From Silvimonas sp. JCM 19000 (GTDB taxonomy: Bacteria > Pseudomonadota > Gammaproteobacteria > Burkholderiales > Chitinibacteraceae): 63,377 bases of DNA. The stretch is taken from assembly GCA_001313065.1 (NCBI GenBank), contig BBFD01000001.1:1-63377 (forward strand). The letters are read 5' to 3'. This document shows positions 20,598-31,565 of the stretch, one piece after another; within the stretch, counting starts at the first letter, position 1; each line of letters opens with the position of its first letter. Under the pieces are notes generated by a model that did no database searches, was not told the DNA's origin, and saw only the letters and a list, made by a program, of their open reading frames with translations. The translations under genes were made by a program, and so were the position numbers.

Positions 20598-20652
20598 GCG
20601 TGGTGGATCGCCTTATGGCAAATCTGGCCATCCATACCGAGCGGCCCATGTT

Positions 20653-21710
20653 TTATTGGATAATGCCGCCACCCAGGCACACATCGCCCTGGTACAGCAC
20701 CATCGATTGCCCCGGTGTCATCGCCCATTGCGGCTCATCAAACTGCAGCGCCACCCCGCCGTCCACATGCGTTAACGTGCACGCCGCATCTTGCTGGCGA
20801 TAGCGCGTCTTGGCGGTATAACGGCCTTCCGCGGGCGTCTCGCCCAATATCCACGAGCAATCCAGCGCCAGCAAATCATGCTTCAGCAAGCTGGGATGAT
20901 CATGGCCTTGCACCACGATCAGCTCGTTCTTGTCCATGTCTTTGCCCGCCACAAACCACGGCAGCCCTTCCCCGCCGATGCCCAGACCCTGGCGTTGGCC
21001 AATGGTGTAATACATCAGCCATATGCTCGCCCATGACCCGGCCTTCTGGCGTCACCATCGCCCCCGGCACTTTGGGTAGATAGCGATTCAGAAAATCGCG
21101 GAAGGGTCGTTCGCCAATAAAACAGATGCCGGTGCTGTCTTTCTTTTTGGCGTTGGGCAGACCAATTTCTTCGGCGATGACGCGCACTTGCGATTTCTGC
21201 AATTCGCCCAGCGGAAACACCGCCTGGCTGACTTGTGCCTGGCTTAAGCGATACAAAAAAATACGTCTGGTCTTTGCTTTGGTCCGCCGCGCGAATCAGC
21301 TCGGTGCGGCCATCGGGGCGCACGCGGTTGGCGGCGTAATGGCCGGTGGCCATTTTGGCGCCGCCCAGCTCAATGGCGTAATCCAGAAAGCATTTGAATT
21401 TGATTTCGCTATTGCACAGGATGTCCGGATTGGGGGTGCGGCCCGCCGAATACTCGGCCAGAAAATAGCTGAACACGCGGTCTTTATATTGCCCGGCAAA
21501 ATTGACCAGTTCGATATCGATCCCCAGCAAATCGGCCACCGCAATGGCGTCCATGCTGTCTTCCTTGATCGAACAGTATTCGTCGTTGTTGTCGTCTTCC
21601 CAGTTCTGCATAAAGACGCCGACCACGTCATAGCCTTGCTGTTGCAGCAAATGTGCAGTCACCGAAGAATCGACGCCCCCCGACAGGCCCACTACGATTT
21701 TCTGGGTCAT
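20653..21710 (-). CDS. mnmA: tRNA-specific 2-thiouridylase MnmA
   Basis: Thiolates U34 of Lys, Glu and Gln tRNAs. The PP-loop [15 protein letters not shown] is at the N-terminus, then [11 protein letters not shown], the catalytic Cys in [33 protein letters not shown] and [13 protein letters not shown]. The end is [15 protein letters not shown]. About 352 residues after correction of breaks near 21257-21262 and near 21020. Its start overlaps the nudJ stop by ATGA, the order known from other proteobacteria. Confidence 0.95.
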
Positions 21711-22165
21711 GCCTCGCTCCGGTCGTAATCGTGTAGCAGGCTTAGCGCATAACGCTGCCCTGCCTGGTAATCGCGGATACAGCCATTCAGTAACGGACTG
21801 CGATGTTCATGCGCGCGCGCCGCCAGCTCTTCCGGCGTCAGCCACACCGCGCGCACGATGCCATCGTCGAGCGCGCGCTCGGCGTCAAAGCCGGTAATCT
21901 CGCCGGTGAAGGTAAAGCGCAGATAGGTGAGTTCAGGCCGCTCGGGCGGAGACCATTGATAGATGCCGGTCAGCGCCGTTGGCACAAAATGATGGGCAGT
22001 TTCTTCGAGCGTTTCGCGAATCACGGCATCGATCAGCGATTCGCCTTGCTCAAGGTGGCCGGCAGGCTGATTAAGCCGCAACTGGCCCGCGATCATTTCT
22101 TCTACCACCAGAAAACGGCCGTCACGTTCAATCACTGCGGCGACCGTCGTGTTGGGTTTGAACAT
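21707..22165 (-). CDS. nudJ: Nudix hydrolase NudJ
   Basis: A 152-residue Nudix phosphatase. The Nudix box [20 protein letters not shown] is intact. E. coli NudJ hydrolyses HMP-PP, thiamine pyrophosphate and nucleoside di- and triphosphates. The ATG at 22165 ([16 protein letters not shown]) is preferred over an upstream in-frame extension because it begins at the domain edge. It is translationally coupled to mnmA. Confidence 0.9.
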   Translation of the reverse strand: MFKPNTTVAAVIERDGRFLVVEEMIAGQLRLNQPAGHLEQGESLIDAVIRETLEETAHHFVPTALTGIYQWSPPERPELTYLRFTFTGEITGFDAERALDDGIVRAVWLTPEELAARAHEHRSPLLNGCIRDYQAGQRYALSLLHDYDRSEA

Positions 22166-22226
22166 CGTTACCACTCTGAATGCAAAGCGGAATTCTACCC
22201 GATGGTCTAACCGGATAACAGAGACA

Positions 22227-22256
22227 ACAACGGGCAGGTCTGGCCTGCCCGTTGCC
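22227..22256. terminator. Stem-loop between the small secreted-protein gene and nudJ
   Basis: CAACGGGCAGG/CCTGCCCGTTG forms an 11-bp stem with a short loop. The sequence after it on the minus strand is only moderately T-rich, so it may be a weak terminator. Confidence 0.5.
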
Positions 22257-22276
22257 GCTGAACGCCCCAACCGAAA

Positions 22277-22446
22277 TCAGGACGCGCTGGCTGCTGCCGC
22301 CGAAGCCTTCTTGGTCTTTTTTTGTGTTTAACCCGTTGCTTCTGGGTTTTCTGCACGCTATCCGGCGTGGCAGTAGTCGGCATTTCTTCGGCCAGCGCCG
22401 AACCACCAAAGCACAACACGACTAAAGCAGCGATCACATACTTCAT
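22277..22446 (-). CDS. Small exported Lys/Ala-rich protein
   Basis: About 56 residues with a clear signal peptide (MKYVIAALVVLCFGGSALAE). A short tail rich in Lys and Ala follows; removing one base of the T run at 22316-22322 gives KHKKTKKASAAAASAS and a stop at 22277-22279. It is preceded by AGGAGA. The mature part is only about 35 residues and histone-like in composition. Function unknown. Confidence 0.6.
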
Positions 22447-22632
22447 CTGTTTCTCCTGGTTTGAATGTCCGTTTCCATGCAACGGCAGCCATCGATCATG
22501 GGTTGCGACGTCTGCCGTCAGCAATCAAATTAGGTTACATCCCGGATTACAGCAATCCGCAATACGCGGTTGAGACTCTGGCGCAACACCCGCGTCATTG
22601 ACGATGGGCTTTTATGAGCGTCGCGCCGCCAC

Positions 22633-23194
22633 TCAGCGCCGACGCGAAGCGGGCGCGGGGAGCTCACGCCACTCGCCGGGGGCCAGATTATCCAGTGTCC
22701 AGTCGCCAATCGCAGCGCGGATCAAGCGCAGCGTCGGGAACCCGACCTTGGCCGTCATACGACGCACCTGACGGTTTTTTTGCCTTCATGAATGCGGATC
22801 TCCAGCCAGTGCGTGGGGATATTGGCACGCTGCCGGATGGGCGGATGGCGTGGCCACAAGCCCGGCGGTTCATCCATGATGCTGACAACCGCGGGCCGCG
22901 TGACAAAGTCGCCCAGATCCACGCCCACGCGCAAAGGCTGCAAGCGGCTTCATCGGGGGCGCCTTCTACCTGGGCCCAATACGTTTTCCACTTCTGTGCG
23001 CCCGGATCGGTGATGCGATGTTGCAGACGGCCGTCATCGGTCAGCAACAACAGTCCTTCAGAATCGGTATCCAGCCGCCCGGCCGGATAGACGTCTTTGA
23101 CCGGCACATAATCGGCCAGGCACTGATGTGGCGGGCTGGGCGAAAACTGGCAGATCACGCCATACGGTTTATTCAATAAAATCAGTTTGCTCAT
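22633..23194 (-). CDS. rluE: 23S rRNA pseudouridine(2457) synthase RluE-like
   Basis: RsuA/RluE-family pseudouridine synthase of about 187 residues. The catalytic Asp is in [38 protein letters not shown] is the family N-terminus without an S4 domain, as in RluE. The C-terminal motif [17 protein letters not shown] is restored by correcting the T run at 22776-22782, and another break lies near 22945. The corrected end is [14 protein letters not shown]. An in-frame ATG at 23209 is possible but less like the family. Confidence 0.82.
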
Positions 23195-23315
23195 TACGTA
23201 TTGGTCCATTCAACCGGGGCGGTACTGCATCTAACCTTGGCACGCGGCAGGCTTCACGCGATAATCCCTGGTCTACACGCCGCTGAGGCGTTGTCCAACC
23301 TGTATGGGAATTCAC

Positions 23316-24539
23316 ATGAGTCACATTCAAGTACCCAAAGAGGGCGCACGGATTGTAGCCAACCTGGCTACGCCCGATAACCCGATCATTCCGTTCATCG
23401 AAGGTGATGGTATTGGTGTGGACATCACCCCGGTGATGAAAGATGTGGTGGATGCGGCCGTCAAGAAGAGCTACGGCGGTGCCCGCAAGATTCACTGGAT
23501 GGAAATCTACTGTGGCGAGAAGGCTTCGCGCGTTTACGGTAATGACAATTACCTGCCCGAAGAAACCCTGGCCGCACTGAAAGAATACGTGGTCTCGATC
23601 AAAGGCCCGCTGGCCACGCCGGTCGGTGGTGGCATCCGTTCGCTGAACGTGGCCCTGCGCCAGCAGCTCGATCTGTACGTGTGCTTGCGCCCGGTGCGTT
23701 ACTTTGACGGCGTGCCTTCGCCGGTGAAGCAACCGCATCTGATCGACATGGTGATCTTCCGTGAGAACACCGAAGACATCTACGCCGGTATCGAGTGGGA
23801 CGCGCAATCCGATGGCGCCAAAAAAAGGTCATCGAATTTCTGCAGACCGAAATGGGCGTCAAGAAAATCCGTTTCCCGGACAGCAGCAGCATCGGCATCA
23901 AGCCGGTCAGCAAGGAAGGCACCGAGCGCCTGGTGCGCAAGGCCATCCAGTACGCCATCGACAACAACCGTAAATCCGTGACGTTGGTCCATAAGGGCAA
24001 CATCATGAAATTTACCGAAGGCATGTTCCGCACCTGGGGCTACGAGCTGGCCAAGCGCGAGTTCGGCGGCGTTGAAATCGAAGGCGGCCCGTGGCTGCAA
24101 TTGCCCAACGGCATCGTGATCAAAGACGTGATCGCAGACGCCTTCCTGCAACAGATTCTGCTGCGCCCGGCTGAGTACGACGTTATCGCTACGCTGAACC
24201 TGAATGGCGATTACATCTCTGACGCGCTGGCGGCAGAAGTGGGCGGCATCGGTATTGCACCGGGCGCCAACCTGTCGGATAACGTGGCGTGTTTTGAAGC
24301 CACCCACGGCACCGCGCCCAAGTATGCTGGCCAGGACAAAGTGAACCCGGCTCGCTGTTGCTTTCGGCTGAAATGATGCTGCGCCATATGGCTGGAAAGA
24401 AGCTGCCGATCTGATCATTACCGCGATGGAAGCCACCATCAAAGACAAGATCGTGACATACGACTTTGCCCGTTTGATGGATGGCGCGCAGGAAGTCAGC
24501 TGCTCGGCATTCGGTAAGGCCATTATCGAGCGCATGTAA
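23316..24539 (+). CDS. icd: Isocitrate dehydrogenase (NADP+)
   Basis: TCA-cycle enzyme converting isocitrate to 2-oxoglutarate. About 407-417 residues of the homodimeric type. Seen are [30 protein letters not shown] with the phosphorylatable Ser, [29 protein letters not shown], the C-terminal [14 protein letters not shown] and [18 protein letters not shown]. Frames break at the A7 run near 23819-23825, near 24352 and near 24395. A terminator follows. The divergent neighbour is rluE. Confidence 0.95.
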
Positions 24540-24570
24540 TGCTTTATCGGTCGAATTGACCGCGCTCTGA

Positions 24571-24598
24571 AAGCCCCGCCGCGTGCGGGGCTTTTTTT
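24571..24598 (+). terminator. Terminator after icd
   Basis: Stem AAGCCCCGC/GCGGGGCTT followed by T7. Confidence 0.9.
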
Positions 24599-24721
24599 GT
24601 TGCATGAAAGTCGCAATCGCCGTCGGCAGAATCTGCCGTTCAGCCGGAACAATCGCAGCCGTGATTGTTTTTTTTGTGGCACCGCACCATCTGCCGTAAT
24701 GGAGAACAGACGGACGGCAAT

Positions 24722-24752
24722 AAAAAAACCCCGCCGGGGCGGGGTTTTTTTT
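24722..24752. terminator. Terminator after the cold-shock gene (bidirectional)
   Basis: Stem CCCCGCC/GGCGGGG with an A7 run on the left and a T8 run on the right. It would terminate the minus-strand cold-shock transcript 22 bp after its stop. Confidence 0.85.
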
Positions 24753-24773
24753 ATAACAAACAAACGGCGCGGT

Positions 24774-24977
24774 TTATGCAGCCTGGATGTTTGCTGCTTG
24801 CTTGCCCTTCGGGCCTTGTGCGACTTCAAACGTCACACGTTGGCCTTCTTTCAGGGTCTTGAAGCCGGGCATATTGATCGCGGAGAAGTGAGCGAAAATG
24901 TCTTCGCCGCCTTCGTCCGGAGTAATGAAGCCAAAGCCTTTAGAATCGTTGAACCACTTGACGGTACCCGTTGCCAT
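24774..24977 (-). CDS. Cold-shock protein, CspA family
   Basis: A 67-residue single OB-fold RNA/DNA-binding protein starting [21 protein letters not shown]1 (KGFGFI) and RNP2 (DIFAHF) are intact. It acts as an RNA chaperone. The start is preceded by GGAGAAAGACCTA. It faces clpS across 257 bp, enough for the long 5' leader common in this family. Confidence 0.95.
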   Translation of the reverse strand: MATGTVKWFNDSKGFGFITPDEGGEDIFAHFSAINMPGFKTLKEGQRVTFEVAQGPKGKQAANIQAA

Positions 24978-25234
24978 ATTAGGTCTTTCTCCAGGATAAA
25001 CAGTTAAAGCGTGCGCCCATCTCCGGGCCGGATGTTTGAAGTCAAGACCTGCACAACGGGTTAGACCGGAACTGCATGTTTACTTGTCCATCAAACGCGC
25101 ATTCGTTTTACGCGACATTTACGCACAAGGTCAAGCATCTCAAAGGGCCGTTTCGCAAACTGTTGTTTCCAGGAAACGCTTGAAAAAGCGCTCCAACGGG
25201 CCAAAATGAAATCGTGAATAACGAATGGATTGTT

Positions 25235-25547
25235 ATGGCGCAACAGCATCAGATTGAGCGGGAATTGCTGGAGAAAGAAGTCCGCAGTGGACCACCCTCC
25301 ATGTATACGGTCGTTTTACTGAACGACGATTTCACGCCTATGGAATTTGTGGTCGCAGTGCTGCAAGGTTTTTTTTGGAATGCAGCTTGAACAAGCGACC
25401 GTAGTCATGCTCAAAGTCCATACTGAAGGACGAGGCATCTGTGGCGTGTATCCCAAAGATATTGCCGCAACGAAGGTGGCGCAGGTGATCGAGCATGCCC
25501 GCCAACATCAGCACCCGCTCCAATGCATCATGGAGGTAAATGAATGA
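25235..25547 (+). CDS. clpS: ATP-dependent Clp protease adaptor ClpS
   Basis: About 104 residues. The N-end-rule adaptor core is seen: [39 protein letters not shown] and [18 protein letters not shown]. It delivers substrates to ClpAP. One frameshift occurs in the T8-9 run near 25370-25377. It overlaps clpA by ATGA. Confidence 0.95.
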
Positions 25548-27820
25548 TCGCCCAGGAACTGGAAGTAAGCCTGCACATGGCTTTCATGGAGGCGAGACAG
25601 AAGCGCCACGAGTACATCACCGTGGAGCACCTCCTGCTCTCCCTGCTTGATAACCCCTCAGCCGCTGAAGTACTGCGCGCATGCGGCGCTAACATGGATG
25701 ACCTGCGTCGGCAGCTCTCTGACTTTGTCACCGAGCACACGCCCGTGGTGTCTGGCACCGGTGAGGTTGAAACCCAACCTACCATCGGCTTTCAGCGCGT
25801 CATCCAGCGCGCCATTCTGCACGTGCAATCGTCGGGCAAGAAAGAAGTGACCGGCGCCAACGTGTTGGTGGCCATCTTCGGCGAGAAAGACAGCCATGCC
25901 GTGTACTTCCTGCATCAACAGGGCGTCACCCGGCTGGACGTGGTCAACTTTATCAGCCATGGCATCAGCAAGAGCGGCCCGGTGGCCTCCACCCCGCCGC
26001 GTCAGGAACAAGGCGAAGATCACGAATCCGAAGTGGGCCCCGGCGGCGCACTCGAAAGCTTTACCCAGAACCTCAACCAGCAAGCCCTGACCGGCCGCAT
26101 CGATCCCTTGATTGGCCGTGATGCCGAGCTGGAGCGCGTGGTGCAGATCCTGTGCCGCCGTCGCAAGAACAACCCGCTATTGGTGGGTGAGGCTGGCGTG
26201 GGCAAAACCGCAATTGCCGAAGGTCTGGCGCGCCGCATTATTGAAGGCGACGTGCCTGATATTCTGGCTGATGCCACCGTCTATTCGCTTGATATGGGCG
26301 CATTGCTGGCGGGCACCAAATATCGCGGCGACTTTGAGCAACGTTTAAAAGCCGTCATCAAGCAATTGTCGGAAGAGCGCAATGCCATTCTGTTTATCGA
26401 CGAGATTCATACGCTCGTTGGTGCAGGCGCAGCTTCGGGCGGTACGCTGGATGCATCCAATTTGCTGAAGCCGGCGTTGTCGAATGGCACGCTCAAATGC
26501 ATCGGTGCGACCACGTATCAAGAATTCCGCGGCATCTTTGAAAAAAAGACAACGCGCTGTCGCGTCGCTTCCAGAAGATAGACGTGGTTGAACCGACGGT
26601 TGAACAGACCGTTGAGATTCTTAAAGGTCTCAAGGACAAGTTTGAGAAACACCACAGCGTTAAATACACCGTTGCGGCTTTGACCACGGCGGCAGAACTG
26701 GCGGCCAAATATATCAATGACCGGCATTTGCCCGATAAAGCCATTGATGTGATCGACGAAGCCGGTGCGGCGCAAAAGATACTGCCCAAGTCGCGTCAGA
26801 AAAAAAGACCATCGGCAAAGGCGAGATCGAAGAAATCGTGGCAAGATTGCCCGAATTCCGCCGAAGAGTGTTTCCAATGATGACAAGAGCACATTGAAAA
26901 CCCTGGACCGCGATCTGAAAAAAACGTGGTGTTTGGCCAGGAAAACGCAATCGATGCATTGTCCAGTGCGATCAAGATGTCGCGCGCTGGCCTCGGCAAT
27001 CCGCAAAAAAAACCGATTGGTGCCTTTTTATTCTCGGGCCCGACCGGTGTCGGCAAAACCGAAGTGGCACGGCAACTCGCTTATACATTAGGCGTGGAGC
27101 TGATCCGCTTTGATATGTCGGAATATATGGAACGCCACGCCGTATCGCGTTTGATTGGCGCGCCTCCGGGCTATGTCGGTTTTGAGCAAGGCGGTTTGTT
27201 GACGGAACAAGTTACCAAGCACCCGTATAGCGTGTTGTTGCTGGACGAAATTGAAAAAAGCGCATCCCGATATCTTTAACGTGCTGCTTCAGGTGATGGA
27301 CCACGGCACGCTGACGGATAACAACGGGCGTAAAGCAGACTTCCGTAACGTGATTCTGATCATGACCACCAACGCGGGTGCCGAATCGCTGAACAAAGCC
27401 ATCATCGGCTTTACGGCGAAGAAGGAAACCGGCGACGAAATGGCCGAGATCAAGCGCATGTTCACGCCGGAATTCCGCAACCGCCTGGATGCCACGATTT
27501 CGTTTGCACCGCTCAGCCAGGAAATCATTCTGCAAGTGGTCGAGAAATTCTTGATGCAGCTGGAAATGCAGTTGCAAGAGAAGAAGGTCGATGCGCATTT
27601 CTCGGACAAGCTGAAAGCCTATCTAGCCGAGAAGGGTTTCGATCCGTTGATGGGTGCCCGCCCGATGTCGCGTCTGATCCAGGACACGATCCGCAAGGCA
27701 CTGGCCGACGAGTTGCTGTTTGGTCGCCTGGCCAACGGTGGCGAAGTGACCATCGACCTCGACGACGACGACAAAGTGGTGCTCAACATCCACGAGCAAG
27801 AAAACGTGGTGCCGGCGTAA
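25544..27820 (+). CDS. clpA: ATP-dependent Clp protease ATPase subunit ClpA
   Basis: AAA+ unfoldase of about 757 residues that feeds ClpP. The N-domain begins [23 protein letters not shown]-1 has [15 protein letters not shown] and [17 protein letters not shown]-2 has [29 protein letters not shown] and the IGFT loop required for ClpP binding ([11 protein letters not shown]). Frames break at A runs near 26540-26546, 26800-26806, 26920-26925, 27004-27010 and 27254-27259. A terminator follows. Confidence 0.95.
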
Positions 27821-27848
27821 GCGTTAAATCCGCGCCGCGCAAAAAACA

Positions 27849-27886
27849 AAGCCCCGACCAGTGCAAACTGGCCGGGGCTTTTTTTA
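27849..27886 (+). terminator. Terminator after clpA
   Basis: Stem GCCCCG/CGGGGC, extended by CCA/TGG, followed by T7. It lies between convergent genes. Confidence 0.85.
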
Positions 27887-27926
27887 TGTTGTTTGCCCAG
27901 ACGTCGCCGGGGCGATGCCCGCGCGC

Positions 27927-29561
27927 TTATTCGAAACTGGTAAAGACGCGATTGCGCCCCGCTTCTTTTGCCAGCGCCAGCGATTGATCGGCCCGCGCGA
28001 TCAGTGCGTCAGGCGTTTCGCCTGCGCGCAACGTGGCTACGCCCGCGCTAAAGCTGAATGCCACCGACGGCATGGCAAACGGAAAGCGGATCAGCACAAA
28101 GCGGGCACGCAAAGCCTCAACCAGCGCTATGGCGTCGCTCTGGCTGGTATTGGGCAGCACCAGCAGGAACTCTTCGCCACCGTAGCGCCCGATGGCGTCG
28201 CTCGCGCGCAAGCGCTGCCGCAGCAAAGAACACAGCGCCCGTAACACCTGATCACCTGCCTGATGCCCGTATTGTTCGTTGCCAGGTTTGAAGTCATCGA
28301 TATCCAGCATCGCCAGCGTCAACGGCTGGTTATTGCGTCGGCAGCGCGATTCCTCGATCTGCAGCAATTGCAGGATGGCATTACGATTCAGCGCCCGCGT
28401 CAAACCATCACGCGTCATTTGTTCGCGTAAGGCGCGGTAGCGCGCAGCGCGGCTCTGGATGGCAGTCACCAGATAATGCGGATCGATCGGCTTAGTCAGG
28501 AAATCATCGGCGCCGCGACGCATTGCCTCAAGGCGACTGGAAGCAGTCTGATCAGTCGACAAAAAAACACGATGGGGATGCTGATATATGCCGATTGCTG
28601 GCGAATGACGCTGGCGATTTCCAGGCCGTTCCAGCCCGGCAGATACAAATCCAGCAAGATCAACTCAGGACGGAATTCGGCCAGCTTTTCAAACATATGC
28701 ACCGGGCCAGTGACCACCGCCGTATGCATGCCAGCCTCCTGCAGCACCAGCGCGTAGTACTCGGCCAGCTGGCGCTCGTCGTCGACGATCAGAACGCGAT
28801 AACCGGGTTGGCGGCGCCCTTCATCCAGGCGCTGCATCAGGTCGGTCAGCTCTTCGCTCAATACCGGCTTGTGCAAAAAAACGCATGTGCTCCCAGACGT
28901 GCCGCAATCAATCGGGTCGAGACATCAGCGTGCTCGGATAAACACACCATGCGTGCCGGCGCGCCCGGCATGCCCGGTGCCCAGCCCGCAAAGAAATCCA
29001 GCGGCTGCGACACACCATCCAGATCAACGATCAGCAGATCGATCGGGCCTTCCGGAATCACGTCGCGCGTCATGGTGATGCTGTCGATACCGAGTAGCGA
29101 TAGCTCGATCTGCATCAACTCGGCGGTGGCTCATCCTGACTGAAGATGACGGTTTGGCGCGGGCCTTCAACGGCGGCCGGGTTACGCGCTCCTGCCAGTC
29201 CGAGCGGATCAATAAACTGCGCGGCCGCCTGAATCAGCCCGTCAAAGTACTGCACAGCTGGGCGGCGCGGTCTTCATCCGGGCGTTCCAGCGGGGCCAGA
29301 TGGGCACGGTAGAATTTTTTTCCAGCTCGCGCGAGGTGCGCGTCAGTTCGGGTGCGCCAAAGGTGGAACCTGAGCCGGTCAAACTATGAATCTGACGCTG
29401 CAGGTCTTCACGAGTCGTCGCATCAAGGCCTCGGTGACAAAGGTCTCGATTTGCGCACGAATGCCTGCCAGCCGTGCCGGCAATTCGTTTTTGAACCGGA
29501 CTTGCAGTTCGGCGAGGGCGGCCTGGAACTGCTTTAATTTATCGTCGCTGGCAGCTGCCAC
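27927..29561 (-). CDS. Hybrid signalling protein: Hpt, two receiver domains and GGDEF diguanylate cyclase
   Basis: Read across five frame breaks (near 29440, A/T run 29314-29320, about 29262, about 29124, 28876-28881 and 28561-28566) this is one protein of about 545 residues. An Hpt-like domain has LQRQIHSLTGSGSTFGAPEL around the phosphorylatable His. A first receiver-like domain has LLIVDLDG and a Lys in AFLHKPV. A second receiver has VLIVDDERQLAEYYALVLQ and LILLDLYLPGWNGLE. The GGDEF domain has DGLTRALNRNAI, LAMLDIDDFK and the active-site variant RYGGEEF. It would make c-di-GMP under phosphorelay control. The GTG start at 29561 has AGGGGA before it. It follows a CheY-like gene directly. Confidence 0.82.
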
Positions 29562-29563
29562 GG

Positions 29564-29959
29564 CTAATCCCCTTTTGTAATGGCGTTTTGCCAGATGCTG
29601 CGCACTTCGTCCGCCAAGGTCATCGGTCGAACGGCTTCGGGATGACACCACTGGCGCCCAAAGCCAACAAGTTGGCGACTTCGGCCGGTTGGGCTTTGGC
29701 CGTCATAAAGATCGCCGGGATACCCGCCAAGGCGGGTTGTTCACGCAAACGGCCCAAGGTGGTGGGGCCGTCCATGCCAGGCATCATCACATCCAGCAAA
29801 AAACAGATCGGCTTGCGCGGTCGGGGCGGCATCCAGTGCGGCCTGGCCGGATGAGCACAAAACGATCTGATAACCGCCTATCATTTCAAGCGCCATGCGC
29901 GCCACCAACTGGATATCAGGTTCGTCCTCGACGTACAGAATACGTTGCAACTCGGGCAT
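29564..29959 (-). CDS. CheY-like single-domain response regulator
   Basis: About 130 residues: MPELQRILYVEDEPDIQLVA, the phospho-acceptor strand FLLDVMMPGMDGP, FMTAKAQPAEV and the conserved Lys in VIPKPFDPM. Frames break at the A6 run near 29799-29804 and near 29629. Its stop lies 2 bp before the GTG of the Hpt-REC-GGDEF gene, so it is probably a phosphorelay partner in the same operon. Confidence 0.85.
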
Positions 29960-30150
29960 GACGGTTATCCATCGGGGCCGCAAACGGCGCGGCGTCTACC
30001 AAGGGTAGCAGAGACATTGCCGTACCACGGGTACCAGCGGTTATCCCTGCCTGGAAAGATCGCAAATTTAGCTTATACTAACTCTGTTCCTTACATGAGT
30101 CTGTAGCCGCAGCGCCTACGCTGCTCCGATCATCTACTACTCTGCGCCCT

Positions 30151-30802
30151 ATGCCGACCCCACACCGCATCATCATCGCCGACGATCACCAATTGCTGCG
30201 TCTGGGCATACGCGCCGTACTCGCCACTCGTAATGACCTGGAGATCGTCTCCGAGGCCGCCGATGGTGACACCGCGCTCAATGACATCATGACGATGCGG
30301 CCCGATCTGGTGGTTCTTGACATCACCATGCCCGGCAAGTCCGGGTTGGATATCCTGCAAGAAGTCCGCCTGAACGCCCCCGATATACGCGTGATGGTGC
30401 TGTCGTCACACGACGAACCGCACGTGGTACTCGATGCGCTCAAACGCGGGGCTCGGGCCTATCTGCTCAAGGACTGCATGCTGGAAGACTTGCATGCGGC
30501 GATTATTGCCGTGCTGGACGGCCATGTGTTTTTTGAGTCCACAGATCGAAGCGTTAGCCAGCGCCGCCAATGACACTGGCACCGAAACGCTGACCACGCG
30601 CCAGCAAGAAATTCTGCGCTGGATCGCCTTGGGCAAATCGACCAAAGAGATTGCGCGCTTGCTTGGGATTAGTCCTAAGACGGTGGAGTTCCATCGCGGC
30701 CAGTTGATTCAGCGGCTGGGCTGTCGCGATGTGGCCAGCCTCACCTTGAAGGCCGTACGCAGCGGCCTGGTCGACCCGGCGCGCGATCAGATTTCAGCCT
30801 GA
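30151..30802 (+). CDS. LuxR/NarL-family response regulator
   Basis: About 216 residues. The receiver has IIIADDHQLLRLGIRAVLAT, the acceptor Asp in LVVLDITMPGKSGLD and the Lys in AYLLKDCML. The C-terminal LuxR helix-turn-helix reads LTTRQQEILRWIALGKSTKE and LGISPKTVEFHRGQLI. One frameshift at the T6 run near 30530-30535 separates HVF from LSPQIEALA. It is divergent from the CheY-like/GGDEF operon across 190 bp; no sensor kinase is nearby. Confidence 0.92.
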
Positions 30803-30820
30803 GCGCAGCGCGGGTTTGAT

Positions 30821-30851
30821 AAAAAAAGGCGAGCCGCGGCTCGCCTTTTTT
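30821..30851. terminator. Bidirectional terminator after the NarL-like gene
   Basis: AAAAAGGCGAGCC/GGCTCGCCTTTTT, a long perfect stem with A and T arms, between convergent genes. Confidence 0.9.
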
Positions 30852-30864
30852 GCATAGCGAACGA

Positions 30865-31429
30865 TTAGCCTCGGGCGCCACGCCGGCATCACCGGCCAAC
30901 AACAATTGCGGCACCTGGCGAAAATACCAGGGCTGCGCATGCTCCATTTGCTCGAGCAACCAGATCACGTCAAAGCGTTCGCTAGGCCAGTGCTCGGGCA
31001 CGCTGACATGCTTGCCGACTATGGCACGCGCCAGACCAGGCAGCGCCTTGTGTTCCCACGCAATCAATACCGTGCCTTCGGTTTCAGTGGCCGCAATCGC
31101 CAACGCCGCTTCGTCGCCGCGACCAAATCGGGTATTGATCGGCAGACCCAGTTTGGCCGCCAGCGGTTGCAAGGTCTGCACCGCGCGTTCGCTCTCGCCC
31201 GGCTTGCGTGCCGGGCAGGCAAACAAGGCGTTGGGGCTGGCGATGCGGGCGTCGACAATCATCTCGCTCGACGGCGCCAACAAGACCGCAAGCGCGCCAG
31301 CGCGCGACCAGCCCCGCACCGACAAGGCCTCGGCATTGACGCCCCCATCGGGATTAACGCCACCTGATAACGGTGTGGCCTCCGGTTTTTTTCCGCATGG
31401 CGAATCAACATGATCCGGTTGGCCGACAT
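30865..31429 (-). CDS. Histidine phosphatase (phosphoglycerate mutase-like) family protein
   Basis: About 187 residues starting MSANRIMLIRHAEK with the RHAEK motif that carries the phospho-histidine. Then follow ALSVRGWSRAGALAVLL, ESERAVQTLQPLAAKL and TVLIAWEHKALPGLARAI with the second His. An AAGGAG precedes the ATG. Frames break at the T run near 31385-31391 and probably near 30875. A frame that runs on through the terminator to 30741 is rejected. The substrate is unknown. Confidence 0.75.
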
Positions 31430-31565
31430 CGTGTGCTCCTTAAGGATGGCCCCGGCCGAAAGACCGGGCGCACAGATCTGCATGGTGCCGATATGTGCGT
31501 TGTAATCGGCATCGGCAGCGCGCCTATGCCCCTGTCGGACGGCAACCCGCGTCTGGCCGCGTGGC

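Noticed and set aside
30741..30864. C-terminal extension of the histidine phosphatase to 30741
   Set aside because: It would read through the bidirectional terminator at 30821-30851 into the 3' end of the convergent response regulator gene.
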